Shown in pieces: positions 8,542-17,986 of a stretch of DNA of 64,000 nucleotides. A program made the translations under genes and the position numbers. The stretch lies in assembly GCA_902780025.1 (NCBI GenBank), contig CACZDV010000010.1, forward strand, positions 34,778 through 98,777, in the 5' to 3' direction. The notes below the pieces were generated by a model, which saw only the letters and a program-made list of their open reading frames with translations, had not been told where the DNA came from and did not search any database. The stretch's first letter is position 1. The number at the start of each line of letters is the position of its first letter. The DNA is from an uncultured Prevotellaceae bacterium. Its GTDB lineage: Bacteria > Bacteroidota > Bacteroidia > Bacteroidales > Bacteroidaceae.

Positions 8542-9844
8542 CGAAATTGTCCTTTCCCCTGAGCAGGAACATCATGTATATACCTATATAGATAGTCTTC
8601 AGCAGATAGGACAGCAGCACGGCCAGCGCCAATGCCGAAGCGCCCATGCCCTGACGGAGAAACAGCTGCGACAGGCCGATGAGCAGCGCAGCCCAGACGA
8701 GGTTCAGGCCAAAGCACGTCCACATCTTATCGCGACTGTAGATAGACATCTCGATGACATTAGAGACGGCCGAGAATACGGTGGAAACGGCTAACAGCGT
8801 CAGTGGCATGAGGTCGGTAAACGTCTGGCCGTAGAGCGGCATGATGACCGGACTGAGCAGGGCAACGGCCAGGGCGATGACCGAAGAGACGACCGCAATG
8901 AGCAGGATGTTGACGCCCAACGTCTTCTTGAACTTGCGAATATCAAAGAGGCTGGAGAGGATGGGCAGCACAATCTGGCTGACGGTGGTGGGGATGAAGA
9001 GGATGATGACCTTCCACTGGTCGGCCGCCTCGAAGATGCCTAATTCGGCATAACCGCTGTGACTGACCAGCATAGAGCGGATGGCGAAGAACACGGGGGC
9101 GACGGTCAGGGCCGACAGCGTAGCGGGGATGCTGTAAGTATAGAGCAGCCGCCAGTCCTCCCGACGGATAGCCTGGTCACGGGTGACGATATGTTCCCGT
9201 CGCAAGTCACGCCTGACGGCCATTGCGTTGGCCACGTAGAGCGAGACCACGCCGACGCCGAAGCCGAGGATGGCTCCCTCCAGACCGTAGAGCCAGGCAC
9301 CGACAACCATGAAGACGGCCTCGCAGAGACTGCCGATGAACGTGTTGACAGCTACTGAACGGAAGTCCTCGAGGCCCACCAACACGCCGTTGGGCGCCCC
9401 GTTGAGGATAGATACAAAGAGCATGACGGCACCGAGTTGCACGGCCGTCCTGAGGTCAGCCGAGTGGAGGGCTTCTTTGGCCAGGACGTCGGACAGCAAG
9501 AGCATCAGCACTCCCACGACGATGCCCGCCCACCAGGCGAACTTATTGGAAAGCAAGCAGATAGAGGCAGCATGCACAGGGTCAGTCTTGCGATAGTTGG
9601 CGATGTAGCGAGTGGCGGTAACGCCGATGCCCGAGGTGCCTAAGACGATGAACATGCCGATAGTGGAGCGCACCATACCCAGTTCCCCAAACACCTCCTG
9701 CCCTAAGATACGGGCACAGAAGATGCCACTCAGCAAGACCAGAAACTTGCCTAAGGCCGTCCCCGTGAACGACCAGAAGGCACCGCTGGCCATGCGCTTG
9801 GCAATGTCGGAGGTTTTTATCCTATCAATCAGGGCTATTGGCAT
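8534..9844 (-). CDS. Polysaccharide flippase (Wzx-type)
   Basis: A 436-residue membrane protein with about 12-14 predicted helices of the MOP/polysaccharide-synthase family, opening with FWSFTGTALGKFLVLLSGIFCARILGQEVFGELG, the typical first two helices with the RxLGxxxFG signature. It would move undecaprenyl-linked repeat units across the inner membrane. It sits between the polymerase (3 bases upstream) and the glycosyltransferase (overlapping) in an operon read on the minus strand. Confidence 0.9.
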   Translation of the reverse strand: MPIALIDRIKTSDIAKRMASGAFWSFTGTALGKFLVLLSGIFCARILGQEVFGELGMVRSTIGMFIVLGTSGIGVTATRYIANYRKTDPVHAASICLLSNKFAWWAGIVVGVLMLLLSDVLAKEALHSADLRTAVQLGAVMLFVSILNGAPNGVLVGLEDFRSVAVNTFIGSLCEAVFMVVGAWLYGLEGAILGFGVGVVSLYVANAMAVRRDLRREHIVTRDQAIRREDWRLLYTYSIPATLSALTVAPVFFAIRSMLVSHSGYAELGIFEAADQWKVIILFIPTTVSQIVLPILSSLFDIRKFKKTLGVNILLIAVVSSVIALAVALLSPVIMPLYGQTFTDLMPLTLLAVSTVFSAVSNVIEMSIYSRDKMWTCFGLNLVWAALLIGLSQLFLRQGMGASALALAVLLSYLLKTIYIGIYMMFLLRGKDNFDE

Positions 9845-9847
9845 GGG

Positions 9848-10996
9848 CTATTGGCGATAAATGTTGAAGTTATGGCGTTCCTGATCGAAACGATAGAACT
9901 TGTAGGGTGTATAATGCTGCCACTCTGGCCGGAAGGCATTGATGCCAATCATCTTTGTTGAAAAAACAAGTACAATTACCACTTGGAGCAGCCGATGCGT
10001 ACCAGGTATGGGGCGCGAGAAGGGTTCCTTCATGGCTTGTGGATCAATGTACTTGAATAACATGAAGAGAATGAGCGGCCAGAAATACTCATTGATTCTG
10101 GCAATGGGATAAAGCACCAGCGATACGATGCTGACACACATGGCTGTAACACAGATCCAGAAGTAGACAGGATCGACTTTTATCTTGCCACTAATACGGT
10201 GGGCATAGGCTATGATGCAGAGCAGGAATGACAGAAGTACACAGTCGGCGACACCGACAATAGAAATGGTGCTCTTCTGCACGGCTGCTTTGTAGTAGGG
10301 ATGGTCGCGAAGTCCCAAAAGGGAGAGTACCTCGAAAACAAACGCAGCCAGAAAAACGGATATCCCAATGGCTATGAGGGCGTTTCTCCAACTTGGTTTG
10401 CTCTTGCAGATAAGGGGGAGCAAAAGGAGAAAGTATGCTGAATAGTGGAAAAGACCTGCACAGAGTATCAGCAATTCATATTTCCACAGCTTCCCTTTCT
10501 GGAAATAGTCGAAGGCGATGTAAAACAGCAGGATGGCCAGTGCCTGCCTGATAATGCAGTAATGGGTGAAGAACAGACTGGCTATGAGCATGAAAAAGCA
10601 CATCTTGGCAATATCCTTGCAATGGCGGGCAACAAACCACACCTCACCAATGGAAATGACCAGACTGGAGAGGAAGATGATGGTATAGGGATTCTTTGAC
10701 ACATATTTGACAAGGAAATGAACAAGTACCTGGAAACCATATTCAAACTTGTCGAAAAGCCGGAATGTGAAGATAGAGTCATTCAGGTAGGCTAAGGAAT
10801 GGACTTTACGGTAATAAAACCTATAATATGCGGGAGAGTCGGCCAGAACCGTGATGTCGCGGAATCCGAAGAAGATGAATAATAACAAGAAACAGCAGAC
10901 AATCTCAAACTGTCTGGCTGTTTCTGTGCTATGGAATCTCTTTGCTAAGAAATGAACCGCCAGGAACAAGGTAAAATACAAGAAGATAATAACCAT
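9848..10996 (-). CDS. EpsG-family polysaccharide polymerase (Wzy-type)
   Basis: A 382-residue protein with about ten membrane helices and the EpsG-like opening (long first helix, FFGFRDITVLADSPAYYRFY). EpsG/Wzy proteins polymerise repeat units on the periplasmic face. The polymerase role is also supported by its place between the chain-length regulator (11010) and the flippase (9844). Low primary-sequence conservation is normal for this family. Confidence 0.8.
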   Translation of the reverse strand: MVIIFLYFTLFLAVHFLAKRFHSTETARQFEIVCCFLLLFIFFGFRDITVLADSPAYYRFYYRKVHSLAYLNDSIFTFRLFDKFEYGFQVLVHFLVKYVSKNPYTIIFLSSLVISIGEVWFVARHCKDIAKMCFFMLIASLFFTHYCIIRQALAILLFYIAFDYFQKGKLWKYELLILCAGLFHYSAYFLLLLPLICKSKPSWRNALIAIGISVFLAAFVFEVLSLLGLRDHPYYKAAVQKSTISIVGVADCVLLSFLLCIIAYAHRISGKIKVDPVYFWICVTAMCVSIVSLVLYPIARINEYFWPLILFMLFKYIDPQAMKEPFSRPIPGTHRLLQVVIVLVFSTKMIGINAFRPEWQHYTPYKFYRFDQERHNFNIYRQ

Positions 10997-11009
10997 ATCC
11001 TGACAATTA

Positions 11010-12626
11010 TTACTTTGCTTCCTTTATGCCCTTGGTGTTTAGTTTTACAAATATGGAAGAAGCAGGCAGAAGGATACCTACAAGCAACGCGAGGAGCATA
11101 GTAGAGAACTTCTTGGGGAAAACAGGGTCTAACTTACCCATCGGCGGCGCAATGACCCGCGTGTTCCTTGAACTGAACACCTGAGTAATGTTATTCTCTT
11201 CCCGTTTCTCAAGGAGATAGAGATAAAGAGCCTCAATGATTTTCTGCTGGCGTTCTGCCGGCATAATCTGCGTGACCTTCTCTGGGGCTACGGCTATCTC
11301 ATGCTTCAGTTTACTGTCTTCTTTGTTAATACCACGCTGGCTGGCTTTCAGCTGCGCCACACTTTGGTCAAGCGAGTTGACGATGGCCTTGCGCATTGCT
11401 GCCAGTTGGCTGTCGAGCTCCGTCACGAGCGGGTTGTTGCTACTGCTGTTCTCGGCCATCCGGTTACGTTGCAGCTGAATTTTGTTGTATTCCAGTATCT
11501 GAGTGGCAACATTCTCGTTGTCGGGCAGAAGGTTGGCAGGCAACACCTGATTCTTATCACCTACCTCTTGCACTTGCTTGCGTATCTGCTCCATCATGTA
11601 CAACTGGTTGTTAATCTTGACCTGCGCTTCGTAGGTCAAAGCCGCATTTTCCATGTACATCTTGGCCGTCTCTTCATAATCGGGTATCAGGTGTTTCCCC
11701 TTGAACTGGGCAATATTCTTGTCCAAGTTAGCAAGCTCCTGTTCAATGTCTCTAATACGTTCATTGATGAAATGGGTAGAAGCATCGGCAGTACCTTTCT
11801 TCTCCTTGGTCCATTCCTCACGATAGACTTCGATAAGGGTATTGATGATCTTCTCCGCACGTTCTCCCGAAACATCTTGGTAAGAGATGCCGATAATATC
11901 AGTCAGGTCATCAGCGACATCTATCTGTATGTTTTGCAGGCAACTCTCAATCTCGTCATACCTTCTTTTCTTGGTGATGCGGATGGTTCTCTCTCCGTCT
12001 TCTTTCAGACAATTGTAGAAGTTCTTGGTGGGAATGACGGATACAGGTCCTATGGGAGTCTGGCAGACGCTGTTCACCTTGCCAGTCACCTCACCGTCGT
12101 ATTTGTCTTTGTTCTTGCGGAATTTGTAGAGCGTAAAGGTGCCGTCTTTCTTCAAATCCATCTTCATGTAGGCACCGTCCTTGTCCGTCAGCTTAGGGAA
12201 CGTCACCTTGATGGGCAGGGTCTCATCAAAGAGCTCAACCTTCCTGATACCTTTGTAAGTCTGGTATTTGGTGTCAAGTCCCAACCTGTTCACAACTTCT
12301 TCCATAAGTGCTGGCGACTTGAAAATCTCCATCTCATTGTTGACGTTTGACGAGATGTTCAAGCCTGCCATACTTGACAGCATACCCATATTAGATACCA
12401 GTGAGGACAACATTCCACCGGAACTGCTCTCGTCCTTGATGAGCACAGACGCACTACGCTCATACTTAGGATTGACCGCCATAATAAATAACAAGGCCAG
12501 TGCGCAGCAGCAGATAACACAACAAACAAACCACTTCCACTTGCGCTTGCAGGCTTGCCAGAAGTCAGCCATTGAAACGTTTCTCTCGTTTTCTGCGACA
12601 ACCTTTTCGTATTCCTTGATTTCCAT
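11010..12626 (-). CDS. Chain-length determinant (Wzz/GNVR) protein
   Basis: A 538-residue protein with membrane helices near residues 33-52 (FVCCVICCCALALLFIMAV) and ~508-526, and a long periplasmic, partly coiled-coil region between, as in Wzz/BexC co-polymerases. A GNVR-like segment precedes the second helix. No tyrosine-kinase domain is attached, unlike many Bacteroidetes Wzc proteins. It controls polymer length together with the neighbouring Wza and Wzy. It begins ~50 bases after wza, across a gap filled with a TAACTTCTCC-type repeat. Confidence 0.88.
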   Translation of the reverse strand: MEIKEYEKVVAENERNVSMADFWQACKRKWKWFVCCVICCCALALLFIMAVNPKYERSASVLIKDESSSGGMLSSLVSNMGMLSSMAGLNISSNVNNEMEIFKSPALMEEVVNRLGLDTKYQTYKGIRKVELFDETLPIKVTFPKLTDKDGAYMKMDLKKDGTFTLYKFRKNKDKYDGEVTGKVNSVCQTPIGPVSVIPTKNFYNCLKEDGERTIRITKKRRYDEIESCLQNIQIDVADDLTDIIGISYQDVSGERAEKIINTLIEVYREEWTKEKKGTADASTHFINERIRDIEQELANLDKNIAQFKGKHLIPDYEETAKMYMENAALTYEAQVKINNQLYMMEQIRKQVQEVGDKNQVLPANLLPDNENVATQILEYNKIQLQRNRMAENSSSNNPLVTELDSQLAAMRKAIVNSLDQSVAQLKASQRGINKEDSKLKHEIAVAPEKVTQIMPAERQQKIIEALYLYLLEKREENNITQVFSSRNTRVIAPPMGKLDPVFPKKFSTMLLALLVGILLPASSIFVKLNTKGIKEAK

Positions 12627-12628
12627 AA

Positions 12629-12673
12629 TCCTTCTTCTAACTTCTCCTAACTTCTTCTAACTTCTCCTGACTT
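12629..12673. repeat. Short tandem TAACTTCTCC/TAACTTCTTC array
   Basis: A ~10-base unit repeated about four times fills the space between wza and wzz. Similar pyrimidine-rich arrays recur at 18761-18786, 31201-31258 and 38997-39072. Confidence 0.75.
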
Positions 12674-12674
12674 C

Positions 12675-13460
12675 TTATTTAAAAATAAGCATTGACAACG
12701 TGGCCGCCAGCGACACGATGGACGTCCAGAACGAGATGCTGCGCGTCTCATTACCATTGGCCAGCGACTGACGAGCCTTCGCATTGTTTGACTTCACGTT
12801 GATGATGTCATTCTGCTTGACGTAGAACACCTCGGAAGTCATTACGTCGCGACCGGAGTTCATGTTCACGACATAGGCCTTCTTGCCAGTAGGCGTCTCA
12901 CGGATAACCATCACGCTGTCGCGCTTACCGTAGACGCTGATGCCACCGGCTTCGCTCAGCGCCTCAGGCAGTGTGAAAACATCCTTATTGATGAGGAAGG
13001 TGCCTGGCTTCTCCACTTCACCAATAACCGTATAGCGCAAGTCCAGATATTCTATCGTGACGGTGGCATCCTTCAGCAAGTCCTCGCGCAGTTTGTTTTG
13101 GATATCTTGGGCTGCTTCCATTCGAGTCTTGCCATTGACGGCCACCTTGCCGAGTGCCGGAATCTCAACATTGCCGTTATTATCAACAGTATAGCTGACA
13201 TGAAACTTGTTGGCATCCACCTTTTCCCCGTCAGTGCTCGTCGAGAAACCCTTATTGAAGATATTGCTCATCAGCGGGTCTTTACTCGTCACCATCACAG
13301 AAATCTTGTCACCTGGCTGCAGTTTAATCTCACGATTAGCCGGAAGACTGATTTCCTGACCGTCGGTCAAGTCCTGGAAGTAGTTGAAATTCTTGGGCGT
13401 TACGCACGACACAGCCGTCAAGGCCGCACCTGCCACTATCAATAATCTGATGGTCTTCAT
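12675..13460 (-). CDS. Polysaccharide export lipoprotein (Wza-type)
   Basis: A 261-residue lipoprotein: MKTIRLLIVAGAALTAVSCVTP has the lipobox AVSC. It contains the polysaccharide-export domain (residues ~40-130, REIKLQPGDKISVMVTSKDP) and one SLBB-like domain (~145-225, YTVIGEVEKPGTFLINKD). A C-terminal hydrophobic helix (SIVSLAATLSMLIF) would cross the outer membrane. It is first in the exopolysaccharide operon, read from the promoter at 13509-13516, and forms the outer-membrane exit channel. Confidence 0.9.
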   Translation of the reverse strand: MKTIRLLIVAGAALTAVSCVTPKNFNYFQDLTDGQEISLPANREIKLQPGDKISVMVTSKDPLMSNIFNKGFSTSTDGEKVDANKFHVSYTVDNNGNVEIPALGKVAVNGKTRMEAAQDIQNKLREDLLKDATVTIEYLDLRYTVIGEVEKPGTFLINKDVFTLPEALSEAGGISVYGKRDSVMVIRETPTGKKAYVVNMNSGRDVMTSEVFYVKQNDIINVKSNNAKARQSLANGNETRSISFWTSIVSLAATLSMLIFK

Positions 13461-13508
13461 TTCACCTTATATTATATATTTAATAACACAGATTTCACAA
13501 AATTGTTG

Positions 13509-13567
13509 CAAAGGTACGTATTTTTTTTCTATTTCTGTTGGAAAGTCGGGAAAAATGCGTATCTTTG
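13509..13567. promoter_or_regulatory. Divergent promoters for wza and tmRNA
   Basis: Minus strand: TACCTTTG at 13509-13516 for the exopolysaccharide operon. Plus strand: TATCTTTG at 13560-13567 with TTG at 13538-13540 (19-base gap), placed 24 bases before the tmRNA 5' end. Confidence 0.7.
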
Positions 13568-13591
13568 CACCGAATTTACGTGATTCGTCTT

Positions 13592-13988
13592 GGGGTTGAC
13601 TGGATTTGACGGCGAGATGAAATGGTACGTAAGCACGCGGAGGCTCGTTGGTTCCCTCCTTAATCTGAGTCAGCGCAAATTTAATTGGCAACAATGAGTA
13701 TGCTCTCGCTGCTTAATCGAAGTACAGTAGATTATGAGCTTAATTCGCTTACAAGGTAGGCGAACGAGACGTCGCTCCGAGGATGTTGTTCCGAATCCAA
13801 AGATCAAGCGGCGCAGGTTAAATCGGGAATAGTCCACGAAGGCTTCGATTCGCGGATGAAATTAAAGAAGCTAAGGCCGTGATTGGTGGCTTGGGTCTTG
13901 TCACAGCACGAAAACGAAGGCCAAGATAAGCGTGTAGAAAGCGTATGGTTTCCTTGTGCGGACGAGGGTTCGACTCCCTCCAGCTCCA
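13592..13988 (+). ncRNA. ssrA: tmRNA (transfer-messenger RNA)
   Basis: One-piece tmRNA. The 5' end GGGGTTGACTGGATTTGAC pairs with the 3' end AGCTCC through the acceptor stem, and the T-arm GGTTCGACTCCCTCC is present; CCA is not encoded. The tag reading frame at 13687-13716 gives GNNEYALAA followed by TAA, a Bacteroidetes-type proteolysis tag ending in ALAA. It rescues stalled ribosomes with SmpB. The RNA end is fixed by the acceptor pairing; the discriminator is the A at 13988. An open frame that covers part of it on the plus strand is not a gene start. Confidence 0.95.
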
Positions 13989-14002
13989 CTTTTGGTTTTT
14001 GC

Positions 14003-14010
14003 TATCTTTG
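14003..14010 (+). promoter_or_regulatory. -7 box directly before the fimbrial-type lipoprotein gene
   Basis: TATCTTTG ends only 7 bases before the ATG at 14018, implying a leaderless or nearly leaderless transcript unless the gene is read from the tmRNA promoter. Confidence 0.5.
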
Positions 14011-14017
14011 TCTGATT

Positions 14018-15058
14018 ATGAAGAACAAAATGATGAAATTGTTTGGCCTGTTGGCGATGGGCGTGCTTTTGGTGTCGTGCGAGAAGGCTGTCTTCGATGA
14101 GGAGGCGGTGGATAGTCAAGATGCCAATGTGTTGATTCAAGTGGGCAATGTTGATGCCGGATGGGATGGCAGCGTGTCAAGAGCCTTGGTGAACATCTCC
14201 GAGGTCTGTACGCGGCTGCATTTTGCTGTGTATAAGAATGGTGAGCGTGTAGCGTCGAAGAATCAAGTGAAGGGCGATACGGAGTTTGGAACGTTCTCGT
14301 TACAACTGGCTGAGGGCTCGTATCAGGTTTTGGTGCTGGCTCACAGCGCCAAGAAAAACATTACGACTACTGACCCCACAAAGTTGCAATTCACTAATCC
14401 TGACAGTTCATCAGGCTCGGGATATTCTGATGCCTTTTACTATTACGGTAGCATGGAGGTGGATGCAGACGGAGCACATCTTGAGGCTGATATGAAACGC
14501 GCCACGTCGATGTTCCGATTGGTGACCAACGATGTGAAACCCGCTAATGTCAAGAAGTTCTGGTTCTATTATGAAGGCGGTAGTGGAGCACTTAACGCAA
14601 CGACGGGCTTTGGCTGTGTGAACTCCAAGCAGGTGGTAACGGTGACGTTGGACGACTCACAGACGGGGAAACCTTTGCAGTTTGACTTGTTCACCTTCCT
14701 GCATGCCGAGACGGGTAGCTTGTCGTTGATAGTGAGAGCCTTTGACGAGAATGACAACATTCTGTTCAGCCGTGAGTTCACGGGTGTCACCATGCAGCGA
14801 AACCGCATAACGAGATATACGGGTAGTTTTTTTACAAAGAACACACCGGACGATCCTGACACGCCGGAGAACCCGGACAATCCCGAGAATCCAGATACGC
14901 CGGATACTCCTGACACTCCTGATACTCCAGATGATCCGAACACACCTGACATTCCAGATACTCCAGATACTCCCGACAATCCTGAGCCTGATGTGAACCC
15001 ATCGAACGTCATCATGGTTGATCCAGAGTGGGGTGGGGTGCTGGATTTCACATTCTGA
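14018..15058 (+). CDS. FimB/Mfa2-like lipoprotein with Pro-Asp-rich tail
   Basis: The start is the ATG at 14018, because the longer open frame lies inside tmRNA. The 346-residue product begins MKNKMMKLFGLLAMGVLLVSCEKA, a lipoprotein signal. The body (~25-280) resembles FimB/Mfa2-family fimbrial anchor subunits: a first domain with FAVYKNGERV and YQVLVLAHS, and a second with MKRATSMFRLVTND. After residue ~278 comes a low-complexity PDTPDNPENPDTP region encoded by a 9-base tandem repeat (about 14847-14995), likely a length-variable spacer. The last residues are hydrophobic (GGVLDFTF). It is a single gene without the major fimbrillin nearby, so the fimbrial role is inferred from fold-like motifs only. 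Confidence 0.6.
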   Translation: MKNKMMKLFGLLAMGVLLVSCEKAVFDEEAVDSQDANVLIQVGNVDAGWDGSVSRALVNISEVCTRLHFAVYKNGERVASKNQVKGDTEFGTFSLQLAEGSYQVLVLAHSAKKNITTTDPTKLQFTNPDSSSGSGYSDAFYYYGSMEVDADGAHLEADMKRATSMFRLVTNDVKPANVKKFWFYYEGGSGALNATTGFGCVNSKQVVTVTLDDSQTGKPLQFDLFTFLHAETGSLSLIVRAFDENDNILFSREFTGVTMQRNRITRYTGSFFTKNTPDDPDTPENPDNPENPDTPDTPDTPDTPDDPNTPDIPDTPDTPDNPEPDVNPSNVIMVDPEWGGVLDFTF

Positions 15059-15113
15059 CTCCTGAATTTGTGTTAATCTTCCCAAAATAGGCTGATTTTT
15101 CTGCTTATTTTCG

Positions 15114-15121
15114 TACCTTTG
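15114..15121 (+). promoter_or_regulatory. -7 box for the cupin regulator/ligase pair
   Basis: TACCTTTG, 40 bases before the ATG at 15162. Confidence 0.6.
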
Positions 15122-15161
15122 CGCCCACAAAAATTACGGATTATCATTTTTTATAATTAAT

Positions 15162-15746
15162 ATGGACAATAGTCATTCAATTGTTGGGTCCAAAATCAAA
15201 GGGATTAGGGAATCCAAGAATCTCTCCGTCGAGGAGATTGCCGAACGTAGTGGCCTGTCAGTAGACCAAATCAACTCAATTGAGACCGATCAGAACCTAC
15301 CATCCTTGGGGCCGCTTATCAAGATTGCCCGTGCATTGGGTGTCAGACTGGGTACTTTCATGGACGATAACGACGCACTCGGACCGGTAGTCTGCCGTGC
15401 TGAGGAGCGCGAGCAGAACAGCAGCATCAGTTTCTCGAATGGTGCTGCCGACGCCCGTAAGCACATGGAGTATCACCCGCTGGCACAGCAGAAGGCCGGT
15501 CGCCACATGGAGCCGTTTGTCATCGACATCAACCCGGAGGATACTCCTGATTTCCAGCTCTCAGCCCACGAAGGCGAGGAATTCATCTACGTGATGGACG
15601 GTGAGGTGGAAATTATTTACGGAAAGGACAAGTATACCCTAAAGGAGGGCGACAGCATCTTCTACGACTCTATTGTGAAGCACCACGTACACGGTGCCCC
15701 CGGCAAATCGGCCAAAATCTTAGCAGTAGTTTATATTCCTTTCTGA
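15162..15746 (+). CDS. XRE-cupin transcriptional regulator
   Basis: A 194-residue protein with an N-terminal lambda-repressor-type HTH (residues ~8-64, [27 protein letters not shown]) and a C-terminal cupin barrel (~115-190, [17 protein letters not shown] and [17 protein letters not shown] with metal-type histidines). It is followed after 49 bases by the acyl-CoA ligase; this pairing is common in Bacteroidetes and suggests that the cupin senses a small acid or acyl compound and controls the ligase. Confidence 0.85.
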   Translation: MDNSHSIVGSKIKGIRESKNLSVEEIAERSGLSVDQINSIETDQNLPSLGPLIKIARALGVRLGTFMDDNDALGPVVCRAEEREQNSSISFSNGAADARKHMEYHPLAQQKAGRHMEPFVIDINPEDTPDFQLSAHEGEEFIYVMDGEVEIIYGKDKYTLKEGDSIFYDSIVKHHVHGAPGKSAKILAVVYIPF

Positions 15747-15795
15747 TTATTCTGATTACTTGGAATACTCAGAATACTCAGAAATAAACAGAAGA

Positions 15796-17529
15796 ATGGA
15801 AACAAAGAACGTAAGATTAGACATGGCAGGCAGACCCCTGCCAGACAGAACATACCCTGCCGAGACGGGAAGTGCCGGTTATACGCTGCACGAGAAGACA
15901 CTCGGCCAGTGGCTTGAATACTGGGCCGAGACAACACCCGACAAGGAGTACATCGTCTATTCCGACCGTAACCTCCGCTTTACGTGGTCGAAGTTCAACG
16001 AGCGTGTGGACAACCTGGCCAAGGGCCTCATCAGCATTGGCGTGAAGAAAGGCTCCAACGTGGGCATCTGGGCTACCAACGTGCCCGACTGGCTCACCTT
16101 CCTCTATGCGACGGCCAAGATAGGTGCTGTGCTGGTGACGGTAAATACCAACTACAAGCAGAACGAGCTGGAGTACCTGTGCAAGGACTCCGACATGGAG
16201 GTGCTCTGCATCACCGACGGCACATGGGACTGTAACTACGTGGATATGACCTACACGATGCTGCCCGAGCTGAAAACCTGCGAGCGCGGCCACCTGAACA
16301 GCGAGCGGTTCCCCTACCTGAAGAGCGTCGTCTATATCGGTATGGAGAAGTATCGCGGCATGTATAACACCGCCGAGCTGCTGCTCTTGGGACAGAACGT
16401 GGAGGACGAGACGCTGAACGAGATGAAGAAGAGCGTCAGCTGCTACGACGTCTGCAACATGCAGTATACCAGTGGTACGACAGGCTTCCCCAAGGGCGTG
16501 ATGCTGACGCACTACGGTATTGCCAACGATGGCTACTTCACAGGAGAAAATATGGGATTCACGCAGGACGACAAGCTCTGCGTCTGTGTGCCCCTGTTCC
16601 ATTGTTTCGGCGTGGTGCTGGCCACGATGAACTGTCTGACCCACGGCTGTACGGAAGTGATGGTCGAGAAGTTCGATCCGCTTGTCGTGCTGGCCTCCAT
16701 CCATAAAGAGAGGTGTACGGCCGTCTATGGCGTCCCCACGATGTTCATAGCCGAGCTGAACCACCCGATGTTCGACATGTTCGACCTCAGTTGCCTGCGT
16801 ACGGGCATCATGGCGGGTTCGTTGTGCCCTGTGGAACTGATGAAGCAGGTCTCGGAGAAGATGTTCATGACCATCACCAGCGTCTATGGCCTGACGGAGT
16901 CGTCGCCGGGTATGACGCAGACCTGTCTGAACGACACCTTCGAGCAGCGCTGCACGACCGTAGGCCGCGACTTCCCGTTTGTCGATGTCAAGGTGCTCGA
17001 CCCCGAGACGGGCGAGGAATGCCCCGTCGGCGTTCAGGGCGAGATGTGCTGCAAGGGCTTCAACGTGATGAAGGGCTACTATAAGAATCCCACGGCTACA
17101 GAAGAGGTCATCGACAAGAACGGTTATCTGCACTCCGGCGACCTCGGCGTGAAGGACGAGCAGGGCTTCTATAAGATTACGGGCCGCATCAAGGACATGA
17201 TCATTCGCGGCGGTGAAAATATCTATCCGCGCGAAATAGAAGAATTCCTCTACCACATGCCCGGCATCCGCGACGTACAAGTAGCCGCCGTTCCCTCGAA
17301 GAAATATGGTGAGGCCGTCGGCGCCTTCATCATCCTGGAGGAGGGTGTGACGATGACGCCTGAGGACGTACAGTTGTTCTGTCGTGGCAAGATTGCCCGT
17401 TACAAGATTCCCAAGTACGTGTTCTTCATCGATCAGTTCCCGCTGACGGGTTCAGGCAAGATCCAGAAGTTTAAGCTGAAGGAGATGAGTCTCCAGCTAT
17501 GTGAGAAATTGGGAATTGAGGTTGTCTAA
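15796..17529 (+). CDS. AMP-dependent acyl-CoA ligase
   Basis: An ANL-superfamily adenylate-forming enzyme, 577 residues from the ATG at 15796 (preferred over one 36 bases upstream that would add an unusual [12 protein letters not shown] leader). Motifs: phosphate loop [18 protein letters not shown] (~220), [35 protein letters not shown], and the catalytic Lys region [10 protein letters not shown] near the end. It activates a carboxylic acid as acyl-AMP and transfers it to CoA in the cytoplasm. Similarity is strongest to medium-chain/FadD-like ligases, but the substrate cannot be set from sequence. It is co-transcribed with the XRE-cupin gene. Confidence 0.88.
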   Translation: METKNVRLDMAGRPLPDRTYPAETGSAGYTLHEKTLGQWLEYWAETTPDKEYIVYSDRNLRFTWSKFNERVDNLAKGLISIGVKKGSNVGIWATNVPDWLTFLYATAKIGAVLVTVNTNYKQNELEYLCKDSDMEVLCITDGTWDCNYVDMTYTMLPELKTCERGHLNSERFPYLKSVVYIGMEKYRGMYNTAELLLLGQNVEDETLNEMKKSVSCYDVCNMQYTSGTTGFPKGVMLTHYGIANDGYFTGENMGFTQDDKLCVCVPLFHCFGVVLATMNCLTHGCTEVMVEKFDPLVVLASIHKERCTAVYGVPTMFIAELNHPMFDMFDLSCLRTGIMAGSLCPVELMKQVSEKMFMTITSVYGLTESSPGMTQTCLNDTFEQRCTTVGRDFPFVDVKVLDPETGEECPVGVQGEMCCKGFNVMKGYYKNPTATEEVIDKNGYLHSGDLGVKDEQGFYKITGRIKDMIIRGGENIYPREIEEFLYHMPGIRDVQVAAVPSKKYGEAVGAFIILEEGVTMTPEDVQLFCRGKIARYKIPKYVFFIDQFPLTGSGKIQKFKLKEMSLQLCEKLGIEVV

Positions 17530-17561
17530 GCCTACAGTTTACCGAAATACATAAAAGAAAG

Positions 17562-17598
17562 CCGCTTCCTCGTAGATACGAAGAAGCGGTCTTCTTTT
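17562..17598. terminator. Bidirectional terminator between ligase and secG
   Basis: CCGCTTC (17562-17568) pairs with GAAGCGG (17583-17589), followed by CTTCTTTT on the plus strand and preceded by an A-rich run that serves the minus strand. It separates the convergent ligase and secG genes. Confidence 0.8.
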
Positions 17599-17612
17599 AT
17601 TGGGGAATGTTT

Positions 17613-17981
17613 TTACTGCTTTTCAGGAGCAGCGGGAGCTTCCTGGGCAGGAGCAGCAGGAGCCTCGCTCTTCTGCTGGCTGGCACCGAAACCAGGCAGG
17701 TTGTTGGGGTTGGTCGTGGGATTCTCAATGCCTTCCATGACTGAACCCTCGGTAGAAGCCTGAGGAGCCACATAGGCACAAGCAATACTGATAATAACCA
17801 TAGCCAAAGCCAGACCCCATGTTGTTTTTTCGATGAAGTCAGTAGTCTTGCGAACACCACCAATCTGGTTGTAGGTTGAGAAGTTGGAGGCTAAACCGCC
17901 ACCCTTCGACTCTTGGATGAGCACGATGCCAATCATCAGCACGGCTGCAATCACGATGAGAATAACTAATAAAGTGTACAT
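17613..17981 (-). CDS. secG: Preprotein translocase subunit SecG
   Basis: A 122-residue protein with two membrane helices (residues 2-20 and ~56-75) and the SecG hallmark between them (LIQESKGGGLASNF...TDFIEKTTW). The C-terminal ~45 residues are an Ala/Pro/Glu-rich tail common in Bacteroidetes SecG. It works with SecYE in protein export. It lies 5 bases downstream of the helical protein at 17987 in the sigma-54 activator/lptE operon. Confidence 0.92.
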   Translation of the reverse strand: MYTLLVILIVIAAVLMIGIVLIQESKGGGLASNFSTYNQIGGVRKTTDFIEKTTWGLALAMVIISIACAYVAPQASTEGSVMEGIENPTTNPNNLPGFGASQQKSEAPAAPAQEAPAAPEKQ

Positions 17982-17986
17982 TTTTT

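Noticed and set aside
13883-14017. Upstream extension of the fimbrial-type lipoprotein gene
   Set aside because: It lies within tmRNA, and the lipoprotein signal begins at the ATG at 14018.
14847-14995. Possible CRISPR-like array
   Set aside because: It is a 9-base coding repeat giving Pro-Asp-Thr units, with no spacers. No CRISPR array or cas gene was seen anywhere in the window.
15817-17280. A 487-codon frame opposite the acyl-CoA ligase
   Set aside because: His/Val/Leu-rich translation typical of the antisense of a GC-biased gene; the ligase strand carries all ANL motifs.
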